64,000 nt of DNA from an uncultured Eubacterium sp. (GTDB taxonomy: Bacteria > Bacillota > Clostridia > Lachnospirales > Lachnospiraceae), in NCBI GenBank assembly GCA_910584065.1, contig CAJTZN010000011.1, positions 1-64,000 on the forward strand, in the 5' to 3' direction. The notes beneath the pieces were generated by a model. That model had not been told where the DNA came from, ran no database searches, and was given only the letters and a program-made list of their open reading frames with translations. The position numbers and the translations under genes are program-made. The stretch's first letter is position 1. The number at the start of each line of letters is the position of its first letter. Below, one piece after another: positions 24,516 to 33,364 of this stretch.

Positions 24516-24537
24516 GGTGTTTACAATTGTAAACACC
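24516..24537. promoter_or_regulatory. Perfect 22-bp operator palindrome of the second BlaI system
   Basis: GGTGTTTACAA and TTGTAAACACC form a perfect dyad with the TACAATTGTA core typical of BlaI/MecI-type operators. It lies 90 nt upstream of the repressor gene within the 24427-24763 interval, which holds no gene that I can see. Autoregulation is the likely role. Confidence 0.75.
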
Positions 24538-24763
24538 TTGAATAAAGGATAACATGCGGTTTCTTTTTTGTCAACCCCTTGGCTGCTTTATGCTTTTAAA
24601 AGCACATGTAAAAAATTGACAGATCAACCTGATTTTATTATAATTAGGTTACCGATCACAAGTTTCAAAAGTTAAATTATTAAAACCAAATACATCTAAG
24701 AAATGTTGCTTGATGCGCAAAAAAGCCACGGAACTGAAATTCCGCGCAGAAATGAGGAATTAA

Positions 24764-26308
24764 ATGAAAAAATGCTGTCCTGCTATTATTTTGGTATTAC
24801 TGCTTTCTGCTGTCTGCAGTGGAATGGCCGGTTGCGGAAATGAAACCGCTTCCCTTAACGGCGATAACCAAACCAGTCAGAAAACGGTTTCTGAAAATGC
24901 CGTATCCGCCGCATCTATATCCGAACAGAGTCCGTCGCCAGCCAAAGGAACGTGCTGTACCGCTGCCAATCTGTATATCGCCGTATGGACCAAAACCGAT
25001 CTGCCGGATAATGCGGCAGATTCCGATTTTGTAGCCTCGGATCCGGGACAGACATGGCTGGTGCAGATGCGGCTGGATGGTTCCTGCAAAAAGAAGATCG
25101 ACCTCGGACCACACTTTTCTTCCCTGATCAGTGTAGCAGGTTCATGGATCTATTACACGACAAAAGAACAGATAACAGAAAATGAGGACGTTATCGAAAT
25201 TTGGCGTGTACCTGTGTGGACAGATCCCGATGGATTTGATCATGTAGAAACCGGACGGACGGAAAAGCTGATCGGGGGAACACCGGGAGAAGTATATGAT
25301 GAATCCAATATTTTTGCCGATGAAAACTTTCTACTTTATTTTCGAAATTTAGAAAAAGACGACGAAGAAAAAATCGTAGTATATGATCTGCAGAAACACG
25401 AGGAGATCCGTTCCGGTTTTGGCGAAATACCATGTAACAGTGACAGCGTCCTTTGTTTATGGCGCCTGGGGGAACAGTACGCTGTCCTCATGGACGACGA
25501 TCTGATGGTAATGCCGGCAGATGCTTCCGGGTGGAAGCAGGTTCTAAACAGCGATTACATGCAGACCGATTATGAAACCTACAGTAACCGCTTTCTTTTT
25601 TATGAATGTTTTCCCACAGAGGAAGACGAGTGCGATTATACACCGGGGCCGGATCATATGAACCGGGACACGATCCGGGTATGCGACGGAAAAACAGATC
25701 GGGGATTTGTAACGCGGAAAGAACTGAAAAAGGCAGTAGAAAACGCCGTCAGAACAACCGAAAACTTCACGGTGGAAGAACTAGGTGAATGGGACATCCT
25801 GAACCTGTTCTGCGAGGATGACAGATGTTACATCCAGGTACAGGTCACCGGGACCCATAACAAGATATATTATATGGACACCCTGGTATTCAGTAAGCCG
25901 GCAGCAAATGGAACACTCCGCTATGAAGAGAAACTGACCAAAGCCATGAGGGAATGCGGAAAGGAATGGGAAGGAAAATGGTATACACGCCATAAGAAAC
26001 AAAAGAAAGTCATAATAGAGCACAGTAAAATAAATCCAGCATACTGCAGCGACGCAGTAAATGGAAAAATATATTTTACCTTTTATCCTGCAAAAAATGA
26101 CATTCGCATGGGATGCTATGATACAGATACCGGATTGGTGTCAGAGATCACAAGCAAAGACCCTGTTTTTTACGAGCGGTACTACAACGGTGAGCCAGAA
26201 GATGAGGGCATACGTGCAAATGACGTAACAGAAGAAATCGAAGAGTGGTCCGTATTGCCGGATGAGGATGCTCTTTTTGAGATAATGTTGGGGGCAAAGG
26301 AGAATTAA
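24764..26308 (+). CDS. Lipoprotein of unknown function
   Basis: A 514-residue exported protein. Signal sequence with lipobox (ILVLLLSAVCSGMAGC, Cys24) followed by a Ser/Asn-rich tether (~25-60). The rest is rich in W/Y/D motifs spaced as in beta-propellers (AGSWIYYTTKEQ, ADENFLLYFRNLEKDDEE, NGKIYFTFYPAKND), as in DUF5050-like proteins. GAGG lies 6 nt before the ATG, and a small hairpin (CGGAA-CTGAAA-TTCCG) lies just upstream. No function can be assigned. It is the only plus-strand gene between the accessory block and spoVG. Confidence 0.7.
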   Translation: MKKCCPAIILVLLLSAVCSGMAGCGNETASLNGDNQTSQKTVSENAVSAASISEQSPSPAKGTCCTAANLYIAVWTKTDLPDNAADSDFVASDPGQTWLVQMRLDGSCKKKIDLGPHFSSLISVAGSWIYYTTKEQITENEDVIEIWRVPVWTDPDGFDHVETGRTEKLIGGTPGEVYDESNIFADENFLLYFRNLEKDDEEKIVVYDLQKHEEIRSGFGEIPCNSDSVLCLWRLGEQYAVLMDDDLMVMPADASGWKQVLNSDYMQTDYETYSNRFLFYECFPTEEDECDYTPGPDHMNRDTIRVCDGKTDRGFVTRKELKKAVENAVRTTENFTVEELGEWDILNLFCEDDRCYIQVQVTGTHNKIYYMDTLVFSKPAANGTLRYEEKLTKAMRECGKEWEGKWYTRHKKQKKVIIEHSKINPAYCSDAVNGKIYFTFYPAKNDIRMGCYDTDTGLVSEITSKDPVFYERYYNGEPEDEGIRANDVTEEIEEWSVLPDEDALFEIMLGAKEN

Positions 26309-26379
26309 CAAATAAAAAAGCCCCAACCACGCCGCCATCATCCCCAGCGTCATGGTCAGGACTCTAATTTGAAACATTT

Positions 26380-26655
26380 TTAATCTTCATCCGGTAATTC
26401 ATCTAGTGCCTTTTTAAAACGCTCCAATATTGCTTCCTGCAGTAAGTTTCTCATCTCCCCGTTGATCGGATGTGCCACATCCCTGTATTCATTATTTGGA
26501 GTCTTCTTACTCGGCATCGCAATAAATAAACCCTTTTCCCCTTCGATGACTTTGATATCGTGAACGACAAAGGAATCATCAAATGTCACTGACGCTACCG
26601 CCCTCATCTTGGAATCGTTACTCACAACTCGAATGCGAATATCTGTTATTTGCAT
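26380..26655 (-). CDS. spoVG: Septation regulator SpoVG
   Basis: A 91-residue nucleic-acid-binding regulator. It matches the family from start to end: QITDIRIRVVSNDSKMRAVAS, FVVHDIKVIEGEKGLFIAMPS, YRDVAHPINGEMRNLLQEAI. In Firmicutes SpoVG affects septum placement, sporulation and virulence genes. AGGAGG lies 9 nt before the ATG. It is 23 nt after glgD, so may be transcribed with the glg genes. Confidence 0.97.
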   Translation of the reverse strand: MQITDIRIRVVSNDSKMRAVASVTFDDSFVVHDIKVIEGEKGLFIAMPSKKTPNNEYRDVAHPINGEMRNLLQEAILERFKKALDELPDED

Positions 26656-26678
26656 CCCAATTATCCTCCTTACTGTTC

Positions 26679-27800
26679 TTACAGTACGTAACGCGCATTC
26701 TTTTCCAACACTATTTTGATTTTATCCGGTTCCCCAACATAATTGGAGTTTGCTCGAATTGTATCATGGCTCTCAACGATGCAATTTTCAATGTAGGTAT
26801 TATCGCCAATGTACACATCATTCAAAATAATGGAATTACGAATGGTGCAGTTGTTACCTACGTATACTTCTTTAAACAAAATGGAATCCCTCACCTCGCC
26901 ATTGACGATACATCCGCTGGAAACCAGGCTGTTTGTAACTTTTGATCCAGCATTGTATTTGGCCGGCGGCAGATCCTCGATTTTTGACTCAACCGTCGGA
27001 TACTGGTTAAAAAAGTAATCCCTGATCTCCCTGTTAAGGAAATCCATATTGGTTTTAAAATAAGAATCAACTGTCGTAATGTTGCTCCAGTATGAATCCA
27101 TCTGGTAAGCATAAATCTTTTTTACTCCGCGATATCTTATAAAAATATCTTTTACCAGATCAAACCCGCCCTCATTGCCAGCGCGCTCGATCAGGTCTAT
27201 CAGCTGCCTTCGCCGGATCACGTATATTCCCGTGGATACTGTCGTCTTCGATGTTACGATCGGTTTTTCTTCCAGTTCCGTAACCAATCCGTCCTCATCC
27301 ACCGAAACCACGCCAAATCTGCTTGGGTCGTCTGATTCCCCGAGATCCTTCGTAACAATGGTTATATCTGCATTTTTACTCAAGTGGTACTCAAGCACTT
27401 TGTTCATATCGAGTTTGTAAACACAGTCTCCGGAAGCGATCACCACATACGGCTCATGGCTCGTCTTCAAAAAGTCTATGTTCTGCGCGATCGCGTCCGC
27501 GGTTCCCCGATACCAGTAACTGTTGTCCTGTGTCTGAGTCGGAGTAAATACAAATAAACCGCCCTGTTTTCGACCAAAGTCCCACCATTTGGAAGAATTC
27601 AAATGCTGAGTCAGTGATTTTGAATTGAACTGGGTGAATACAGCTACTTTACTTATATGGGAATTCGACATACTGCTGAGCGCAAAGTCGATACTGCGGT
27701 AACCTCCTGCAATCGGCAACGCAGATGTAGCTCTCTTCGTCGTAAGTTCCGTCATACGTTTGCTGCTTCCACCAGCTAAAATTATACCTATCGCCCTCAT
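26679..27800 (-). CDS. glgD: GlgD subunit of glucose-1-phosphate adenylyltransferase
   Basis: A 373-residue GlgC paralogue. It keeps the nucleotidyltransferase start (IGIILAGGSSKRMTELTTKRA) and a left-handed beta-helix C-terminus (hexapeptide repeats around YVGNNCTIRNSIILNDVYIG), but the catalytic and effector residues of GlgC are changed (GGQGSRLGVLT in GlgC against GGSSKRMTELT here). In Firmicutes GlgD is a regulatory subunit that activates GlgC. Its ATG overlaps the glgC stop by 4 nt, consistent with a fixed 1:1 complex. Confidence 0.93.
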   Translation of the reverse strand: MRAIGIILAGGSSKRMTELTTKRATSALPIAGGYRSIDFALSSMSNSHISKVAVFTQFNSKSLTQHLNSSKWWDFGRKQGGLFVFTPTQTQDNSYWYRGTADAIAQNIDFLKTSHEPYVVIASGDCVYKLDMNKVLEYHLSKNADITIVTKDLGESDDPSRFGVVSVDEDGLVTELEEKPIVTSKTTVSTGIYVIRRRQLIDLIERAGNEGGFDLVKDIFIRYRGVKKIYAYQMDSYWSNITTVDSYFKTNMDFLNREIRDYFFNQYPTVESKIEDLPPAKYNAGSKVTNSLVSSGCIVNGEVRDSILFKEVYVGNNCTIRNSIILNDVYIGDNTYIENCIVESHDTIRANSNYVGEPDKIKIVLEKNARYVL

Positions 27801-29074
27801 AAAATGTCACCTGCCTTTATCAAAGTTCCGCCACCTTCCAGTGTATCATTTGGATAATCTTCCTTCGTCGTCACTCCTGATATGGCAGTATTTTTTCCAA
27901 TCGTCACTCCGTCCGGAATAACGGTATTATCACCGACCGTAACCAGATTAAACGCGTATACATCCGGTTTTACCTGGTTTACCACGCCATCATCGCCAGC
28001 CCCCAATACGCATCCGGCTCCGATCACCGTGTCTTCCGCTACGATCGTCTTGTCCAGGATCGTATTCTTTCCGATCCTCGCTGAATTCATAATGATCGAA
28101 TCGCGCACAACCGCTCCTTCTTCAATCACTACATTCGAACCGATCACGGAATTGTAAACCTCCCCGTATACTTCGCACCCATCTCCCATAATCGCCTTGT
28201 TTATGACAGATGAATTCGAGATATACTGTGGCCTGAGCCACTCGTTCTTCGTATAAATCTTCCAAAATTCCTCGTACAGGTTGAACACCGGGATCAAATC
28301 GATCAGTTCCATATTGGATTCCCAATAGGACCCCAGCGTTCCCACATCTTTCCAGTAACCATTGAATTCATAAGCGAAGATTCGATCCCCCCTCTCATGA
28401 CAATAAGGAATAATGTGTTTTCCAAAGTCGCATCCAGGCTGGTCTTTTAGTGTGATAAGCGCTTCTTTCAGCACCGGCCATGAGAATATATAAATTCCCA
28501 TAGATGCAAGATTGCTCCTCGGCTGTTCCGGCTTCTCCTGAAATTCCGAAATCCTGCCGTCTTCATCTGTGATGCAAACCCCGAAACGGCTGGCCTCCTC
28601 GATTGGAACCGGAATCGTAGCCAGTGTGATATCTGCCTGATTTGACTTATGAAAGTCCAGCATTACCTGATAATCCATCTTGTATATATGGTCGCCGCCC
28701 AATATGAGGACATAGTCCGGATTGTACTGATCCATATACTTTAAATTCTGATAAATGGCATTCGCCGTGCCGGTATACCACTCACTGCTTGTACTTTTCT
28801 CATACGGCGGAAGAACGGAAATCCCTCCTACATTCCGATCGAGATCCCAAGGAATACCGATGCCGATATGAGTATTCAGCTTTAGCGGCTGGTACTGTGT
28901 CAGAACCCCGACAGTATCAACCCCAGAATTAATGCAATTACTCAACGGAAAATCAATGATACGATACTTTCCCCCAAAAGCAACAGCAGGTTTCGCTACG
29001 TTTGCCGTCAGGACGCCGAGACGTGAACCCTGCCCCCCAGCCAGTAACATAGCTATCATTTCTTTTTTGATCAT
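27797..29074 (-). CDS. glgC: Glucose-1-phosphate adenylyltransferase, catalytic subunit
   Basis: A 425-residue enzyme making ADP-glucose from glucose-1-phosphate and ATP, the committed step of glycogen synthesis. Seen: MLLAGGQGSRLGVLTANVAKPAV, DHIYKMDY, the sugar-phosphate region ISEFQEKPEQPRS, and C-terminal hexapeptide repeats. Start set at 29074 with GGGGTG 5 nt upstream; the frame extends to 29104. First gene of glgC-glgD(-spoVG). The interval to murC (29075-29348) is extremely AT-rich and must hold both divergent promoters. Confidence 0.96.
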   Translation of the reverse strand: MIKKEMIAMLLAGGQGSRLGVLTANVAKPAVAFGGKYRIIDFPLSNCINSGVDTVGVLTQYQPLKLNTHIGIGIPWDLDRNVGGISVLPPYEKSTSSEWYTGTANAIYQNLKYMDQYNPDYVLILGGDHIYKMDYQVMLDFHKSNQADITLATIPVPIEEASRFGVCITDEDGRISEFQEKPEQPRSNLASMGIYIFSWPVLKEALITLKDQPGCDFGKHIIPYCHERGDRIFAYEFNGYWKDVGTLGSYWESNMELIDLIPVFNLYEEFWKIYTKNEWLRPQYISNSSVINKAIMGDGCEVYGEVYNSVIGSNVVIEEGAVVRDSIIMNSARIGKNTILDKTIVAEDTVIGAGCVLGAGDDGVVNQVKPDVYAFNLVTVGDNTVIPDGVTIGKNTAISGVTTKEDYPNDTLEGGGTLIKAGDIL

Positions 29075-29348
29075 GTGATCACCCCTGTTGTAAGTAGTAC
29101 CCACGAAGACGTGACCTCCGCGGGCCGGATAAACTATATAAAGATTATAGCATACATTGGTAAAAAAATAAACATTTTTTATAATTTTTTTTTTATTTTT
29201 TTTGCTTTTTTGTAACTATTGCACAAAATCCTATTTTTTGACTGCAAAATTTTCAAAACTAATTTATTTTCACCTTTCTTCTTGTCTTTTTCATATAATA
29301 GATTTATACTTATGGTAATCAAAACAAGGAAAGGATGGTAAATGATCC

Positions 29349-30734
29349 ATGTATCAAATTGATTTCAGCACTCCCAAAACTGCGTATTTCATCGGAATCG
29401 GCGGCATAAGTATGAGCGCGTTTGCCGAACTTCTTCAATTCATGGGATTCACGATAAAAGGTTCCGACCGGTCAAAATCCAAAATCACCAAACATTTGGA
29501 AGATCTCGGAATAGAAATAGTATATGAACAATCAAGCGAAAATATTACTCCTGATATTGATTTTGTCGTTTACACGGCTGCCATTTCAGAAACAAATCCG
29601 GAATTTAAACGGGCAAAAGAACTTGGTCTCCCCATGATGACCCGCGCTTCCATGATCGGCCAGGTGATGAAAAATTATACAACGGCCGTGGCTGTAGCGG
29701 GAACGCATGGCAAAACATCTACGACGTCCATCGCTTCCCATATCATGTTGGAAGCCGGCATGGATCCCACAATCTCCGTGGGCGGGATCCTGCCCGCCAT
29801 CGGCGGCAATCTCCGGATCGGCAGATCCAAAAATTTTATTACGGAAGCCTGCGAATACACAAACAGTTTCCTGAACTTTTTTCCGACGATAGGTATCATA
29901 TTAAATATAGAAGAAGATCATCTGGATTTCTTTCACGACCTGGCTGACATCCGCCGCAGCTTCCGCAGATTTGCGGAACTTCTGCCAGAACGCGGGACAC
30001 TGATCATAAACTCGGATATTGAAAATCTCGACGAGATTACTGGCGGTCTTCCCTGCCGCGTGCTGACTTTCTCCGTCGATGATCCGGACGCCGATTTCCA
30101 TGCGGCTGATATCTCCTATGATGAGTTGGGCCACGGCACATTCACTCTCGTCAGGTCCGGGGAAAAGACAGATGAGCGCTATGCACTGGAGATCGTTGGT
30201 AAGCACAATATAGAAAACACGCTTGCCTGCCTTGCCCTGTCTTCCCTGTTTGACATTCCGGCACAGACCATTCAGAGCGGCCTTTCCAAATACAAAGGAA
30301 CGGAGAGGCGGTTTGAGCGCAAGGGCGAATACAACGGGGCAGTCATTATCGACGACTACGCCCATCATCCAACCGAGATTGCGGCGACGCTGGCCGCCGC
30401 GAAACAATATCCGCACAAAAAGCTGTGGGTCGCTTTCCAGCCGCATACGTACACCCGGACAAAAAGCCTTCTCCATGAACTGGCTGAGTCGCTGTGCGCG
30501 GCGGATCATGTCCTTCTCGCCGACATATATGCGGCGAGGGAACAAGACCCCGGTGACATCTCTTCCAAAGATATTGAAAATCTGATCATAGAGTCAGGAA
30601 ATAGCGCAACGTATTTCGGTGATTTTGAGAGCATTGAAAAATTTTTAGAAAAAAATTTAACCACGGGTGATCTGTTGATAACAATGGGGGCGGGAAACAT
30701 TGTAGAGGTTGGCGAAACACTCGCTGATCGCTAG
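29349..30734 (+). CDS. murC: UDP-N-acetylmuramate-L-alanine ligase
   Basis: A 461-residue Mur ligase adding the first residue to the peptidoglycan peptide. Seen: FIGIGGISMSAFAELLQFMG (nucleotide-binding Rossmann domain), AGTHGKTSTTS (ATP P-loop), EACEYTNSFLNFFPTIGIILNIEEDHLDFF, and DDYAHHPTEIAATL. Normal length. Transcribed alone: a terminator with a 13-bp stem follows directly. In Clostridia murC is often next to purR or the helicase-loader genes, as here. Confidence 0.97.
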   Translation: MYQIDFSTPKTAYFIGIGGISMSAFAELLQFMGFTIKGSDRSKSKITKHLEDLGIEIVYEQSSENITPDIDFVVYTAAISETNPEFKRAKELGLPMMTRASMIGQVMKNYTTAVAVAGTHGKTSTTSIASHIMLEAGMDPTISVGGILPAIGGNLRIGRSKNFITEACEYTNSFLNFFPTIGIILNIEEDHLDFFHDLADIRRSFRRFAELLPERGTLIINSDIENLDEITGGLPCRVLTFSVDDPDADFHAADISYDELGHGTFTLVRSGEKTDERYALEIVGKHNIENTLACLALSSLFDIPAQTIQSGLSKYKGTERRFERKGEYNGAVIIDDYAHHPTEIAATLAAAKQYPHKKLWVAFQPHTYTRTKSLLHELAESLCAADHVLLADIYAAREQDPGDISSKDIENLIIESGNSATYFGDFESIEKFLEKNLTTGDLLITMGAGNIVEVGETLADR

Positions 30735-30936
30735 TTTATCCACACTATCCACAGCCTTATCAACAATCAGTAGAAAAGAGAGGCTGTGGATAGTTTTTTT
30801 GTTTACAAAATTTGTGAATAACTTTATTTTTCACAATATTTTTACTAAATTACAGTTTTTCGTGCTTTCTGTACTTTTCTTCTACATATATCGTATGTTA
30901 GATTTAAAGTTATCCACATTTTCCACACTTTCCACA
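30735..30936. promoter_or_regulatory. Array of DnaA-box-like 9-mers
   Basis: Matches to TTATNCACA: TTATCCACA at 30735-30743 and 30910-30918 (plus), TTATTCACA on the minus strand at 30812-30820. One-mismatch copies: CTATCCACA 30744-30752, TTATCAACA 30756-30764, TTTTCCACA 30919-30927 and, on the minus strand, 30784-30792. A weaker copy lies at 30928-30936. Several abut end to end in direct 9-bp register. The interval to 31044 is AT-rich and otherwise empty. This is the only such cluster noticed in the window. It could be an origin element, a DnaA-titrating site or a control region for the helicase-loader genes downstream. Confidence 0.7.
30743..30800 (+). terminator. murC terminator with embedded DnaA-box-like sequences
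   Basis: ACTATCCACAGCC (30743-30755) and GGCTGTGGATAGT (30781-30793) form a perfect 13-bp stem followed by seven T. Each arm contains a CTATCCACA 9-mer, so the terminator and the DnaA array overlap. Confidence 0.85.
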
Positions 30937-31044
30937 CCTTATTTTCTACTGAAAAGGTACAATTTTTTGGCTATTTACAGAAATCAAATTTTAGGTTATG
31001 CTTTATGCAGAGGGAATTATTTTTTGAGGAGGATATGGTAGACA

Positions 31045-32250
31045 ATGGGGTTTTCATTAACAAATTATTTTTCACAGAACATAACGCAGGTTCCTGACAT
31101 TTTTATTGATACATATATGCCGCAGGCAAATGGCAGCTTTGTCAAAGTTTACCTCTATCTTTTGCGGCAGCTCCATCAAGCTTCACCTGTACTGACAGTC
31201 GAGAACATGGCGGACATGCTTTCAAACACGGAAGCGGATATTGTCCGGGCTCTTCGATACTGGGAAAAACAGGGTATTCTCTCGATCACGGAGGCCGCTG
31301 GGCAGATCATCGAGATTTCCCTGCTCCCGCTTTCTGACGGGGATACGCTCCCTGACGGGAATACGCTCTCTGATAGAAATACGCTCTCCGATGAGAATAC
31401 ACTCTCTGACAAGAGCAGGCAGACAGAGCGGAACGCATACGACACCGCGGCGGCGGAAACGTCCGCTGCCAAACCGGAACCCGTCCATACTGTCCCCGCC
31501 AATCCGGAACCCGTCCATACTGACCCCGCCGAGCCGGCACAGCCGCATCTCGTACAGCCGGACATTCCGAAACGGCATACTTACTCCCCGCTCCAGGCGG
31601 AGGCACTGAAAAAGGATGCGGAGATCGAATCGTGCCTGAGCATGGTGGAGGCATTACTCGGAACGACGCTCAGCGACGCACATATGCAGCTCGTTCTGTA
31701 CCTCATGTCAGATCTTGGTTTTTCGCTTGATCTGGTCATTACGCTTTATGAAACCGCGCTGTCCCGGGGAAAAAGAAATCCCCGCTACCTGGAAGCCATC
31801 GCGATCGACTGGGCAGGAAAAGGGGTACGCACGGTTGAGGACGCCGAGGACGAAATTTCTTCCTTCAATGGTACATACCGCGTTATAGCAAGGGCACTCG
31901 GCATCAAGCGCGCCCTCGCGCCAGCGGAAAAAGCCGTAATCGATAAATGGGAAGTCTATCACTTTCCCGACGCTGTTTTAGAAGAGGCGTGCAGCAGGAC
32001 TGTCCTGCAGTCAGGCGACACAAACCTGAATTACACGGCAAAGATTTTAGCGGACTGGCACAAAAAGGGCGTCACTTCCCTGAAAGACATTGAGGACTGT
32101 GACAAATCCTTTTTCCGCCAGAAAAACGCTTCCCCCGGCAGGAGCGGTACCGCCGCCCGCCGAAGCAAAAATAAATTTCAGCATTTCCCACAGAGGGAAT
32201 ATTCCAGAGAAGAATATGCAGATTTAGAAAAACAACTTCTTCACCAATAA
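31045..32250 (+). CDS. DnaD/DnaB-like replication initiation protein
   Basis: A 401-residue protein. Residues ~1-95 are a winged-helix domain of the DnaD type (FIDTYMPQANGSFVKVYLYLLRQL, NMADMLSNTEADIVRALRYWEKQGI). A variable repeat-rich linker (~97-175) is followed by a DnaD C-terminal domain (~185-260) and a second copy-like domain (~270-345: FNGTYRVIARALGI ... YHFPDAVLEEACSRTV). DnaD/DnaB proteins act in helicase loading at oriC. The following gene is a DnaC/DnaI-like ATPase, so they form a loader pair. AGGAGG lies 12 nt before this ATG; a 19-codon minor frame begins at 31035 nearer to it. Confidence 0.85.
   Translation: MGFSLTNYFSQNITQVPDIFIDTYMPQANGSFVKVYLYLLRQLHQASPVLTVENMADMLSNTEADIVRALRYWEKQGILSITEAAGQIIEISLLPLSDGDTLPDGNTLSDRNTLSDENTLSDKSRQTERNAYDTAAAETSAAKPEPVHTVPANPEPVHTDPAEPAQPHLVQPDIPKRHTYSPLQAEALKKDAEIESCLSMVEALLGTTLSDAHMQLVLYLMSDLGFSLDLVITLYETALSRGKRNPRYLEAIAIDWAGKGVRTVEDAEDEISSFNGTYRVIARALGIKRALAPAEKAVIDKWEVYHFPDAVLEEACSRTVLQSGDTNLNYTAKILADWHKKGVTSLKDIEDCDKSFFRQKNASPGRSGTAARRSKNKFQHFPQREYSREEYADLEKQLLHQ
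31333..31404 (+). repeat. 18-nt tandem repeat inside the DnaD-like gene
   Basis: Four in-frame units of 18 nt encode SDGDTL, PDGNTL, SDRNTL and SDENTL, followed by a partial fifth. They lie in the linker between the winged-helix and DnaD domains, where unit number could vary by replication slippage without breaking the frame. Confidence 0.85.
31471..31530 (+). repeat. 30-nt direct repeat inside the DnaD-like gene
   Basis: Two adjacent 30-nt units encode KPEPVHTVPA and NPEPVHTDPA, a second repeat in the same flexible linker. Confidence 0.8.
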
Positions 32251-32266
32251 TGATACGGAGATTTTT

Positions 32267-33280
32267 ATGCAGTTACAAAACGATCAGTATAACAATTTAT
32301 ACGCGCAGTACAATGAAATACAGTTAAAAAACAGCCGGCTCCTTCTCGCGCGGAAGAAAGAGATCCAAAAGGTTATCCCTGAATGGGACGAACTCGATCA
32401 TATCATCGCCGACCTCTCCGTCAAAATGACGAAAACTACGTTTAACGGAGCAAAAGCAGATGTCCGTCAGCTTAAGCATGACATATCCGTCATTACACGG
32501 AAGAAAGAAGCGCTTCTTGTGCAGCACGGGTATCCCGCCGATTATCTGCAGCCATTTTTTAACTGCCCGGACTGCCGGGACACCGGCTACATCGGAAACG
32601 AAAAATGCCACTGTTTTCAGAAAAGAATCGTAGAATATCTATATGAGCAGTCAAACCTGCAGGAAATACTGAAAAGCGAAAATTTTTCCCATTTTAACGA
32701 AGAATTTTACCCCGATGACTATGTAGAGGAAACCACGGGGCTGACGCCGAGGGACAATATCCGCAAAATACATGAGACTGCCCTATTCTTCTGCGGCCAC
32801 TTTAACGAATCACACGATAACCTTCTGCTTTACGGTAATACCGGAGTTGGGAAAACGTTTCTGACCCACTGTATCGCAAAAGAGGCACTGGATCATTCTC
32901 ACACCGTCGTCTACTTAACAGCTCTAGGCTTATTCGATATACTGGAAAAAAATAAGTTTGACAAAGCGTTAAGTTCGGTAGAAAAAAATACCATCGTCTC
33001 GTATATTCTGGACTGCGACCTGCTGATCCTGGACGATCTCGGTACAGAATTGAACAACAGCTTCACCTCGTCGCAGCTGTATCAGGTGATCGACACGCGC
33101 CTCGTCCATGAGAGATCGACGATTATTTCCACGAACCTCTCTTTTGACGATCTGAGGGAACAGTACAGTGAACGCATCTTTTCCCGCATCACGAGCCGGT
33201 ATTCACTGCTAAAGCTGACAGGTGACGACATCCGCCTGAAGAAGGCCATATTTACCCGCCAGGCGTCGTCCCGTATATAA
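32267..33280 (+). CDS. DnaC/DnaI-like helicase loader ATPase
   Basis: A 337-residue AAA+ ATPase. An N-terminal coiled region (~1-75) and a zinc-binding cluster (CPDCRDTGYIGNEKCHC, residues ~103-119) precede the ATPase: Walker A YGNTGVGKTFLTHCIA, Walker B LLILDDLGTE, sensor region IISTNLS, and an Arg in SRITSRY. This is the DnaI layout, which places the replicative helicase on DNA. It follows the DnaD-like gene by 16 nt. The zinc cluster before the AAA+ core is typical of Firmicutes DnaI. Confidence 0.92.
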   Translation: MQLQNDQYNNLYAQYNEIQLKNSRLLLARKKEIQKVIPEWDELDHIIADLSVKMTKTTFNGAKADVRQLKHDISVITRKKEALLVQHGYPADYLQPFFNCPDCRDTGYIGNEKCHCFQKRIVEYLYEQSNLQEILKSENFSHFNEEFYPDDYVEETTGLTPRDNIRKIHETALFFCGHFNESHDNLLLYGNTGVGKTFLTHCIAKEALDHSHTVVYLTALGLFDILEKNKFDKALSSVEKNTIVSYILDCDLLILDDLGTELNNSFTSSQLYQVIDTRLVHERSTIISTNLSFDDLREQYSERIFSRITSRYSLLKLTGDDIRLKKAIFTRQASSRI

Positions 33281-33364
33281 TGGTGCGACCTGCCGCATAT
33301 CCAATGTTTTATTACTAAAACATTTTATTTATACATCCATAATAATTTTTAGGAGGACACAGTA

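Noticed and set aside
24427..24555. N-terminal extension of the second BlaI gene
   Set aside because: It would cross the operator palindrome, and GAGGAGG precedes the start at 24426.
26141..26377. Minus-strand frame of 78 codons after spoVG that starts with a hydrophobic stretch, like a small membrane toxin
   Set aside because: No ribosome binding site, most of it lies antisense to the well-supported lipoprotein gene, and the hydrophobic start could be chance.
30735..31044. Calling this interval oriC outright
   Set aside because: The DnaA-box array is strong, but gene order and strand bias place the origin at dnaA; without GC skew the claim cannot be decided, so it is reported as a finding only.
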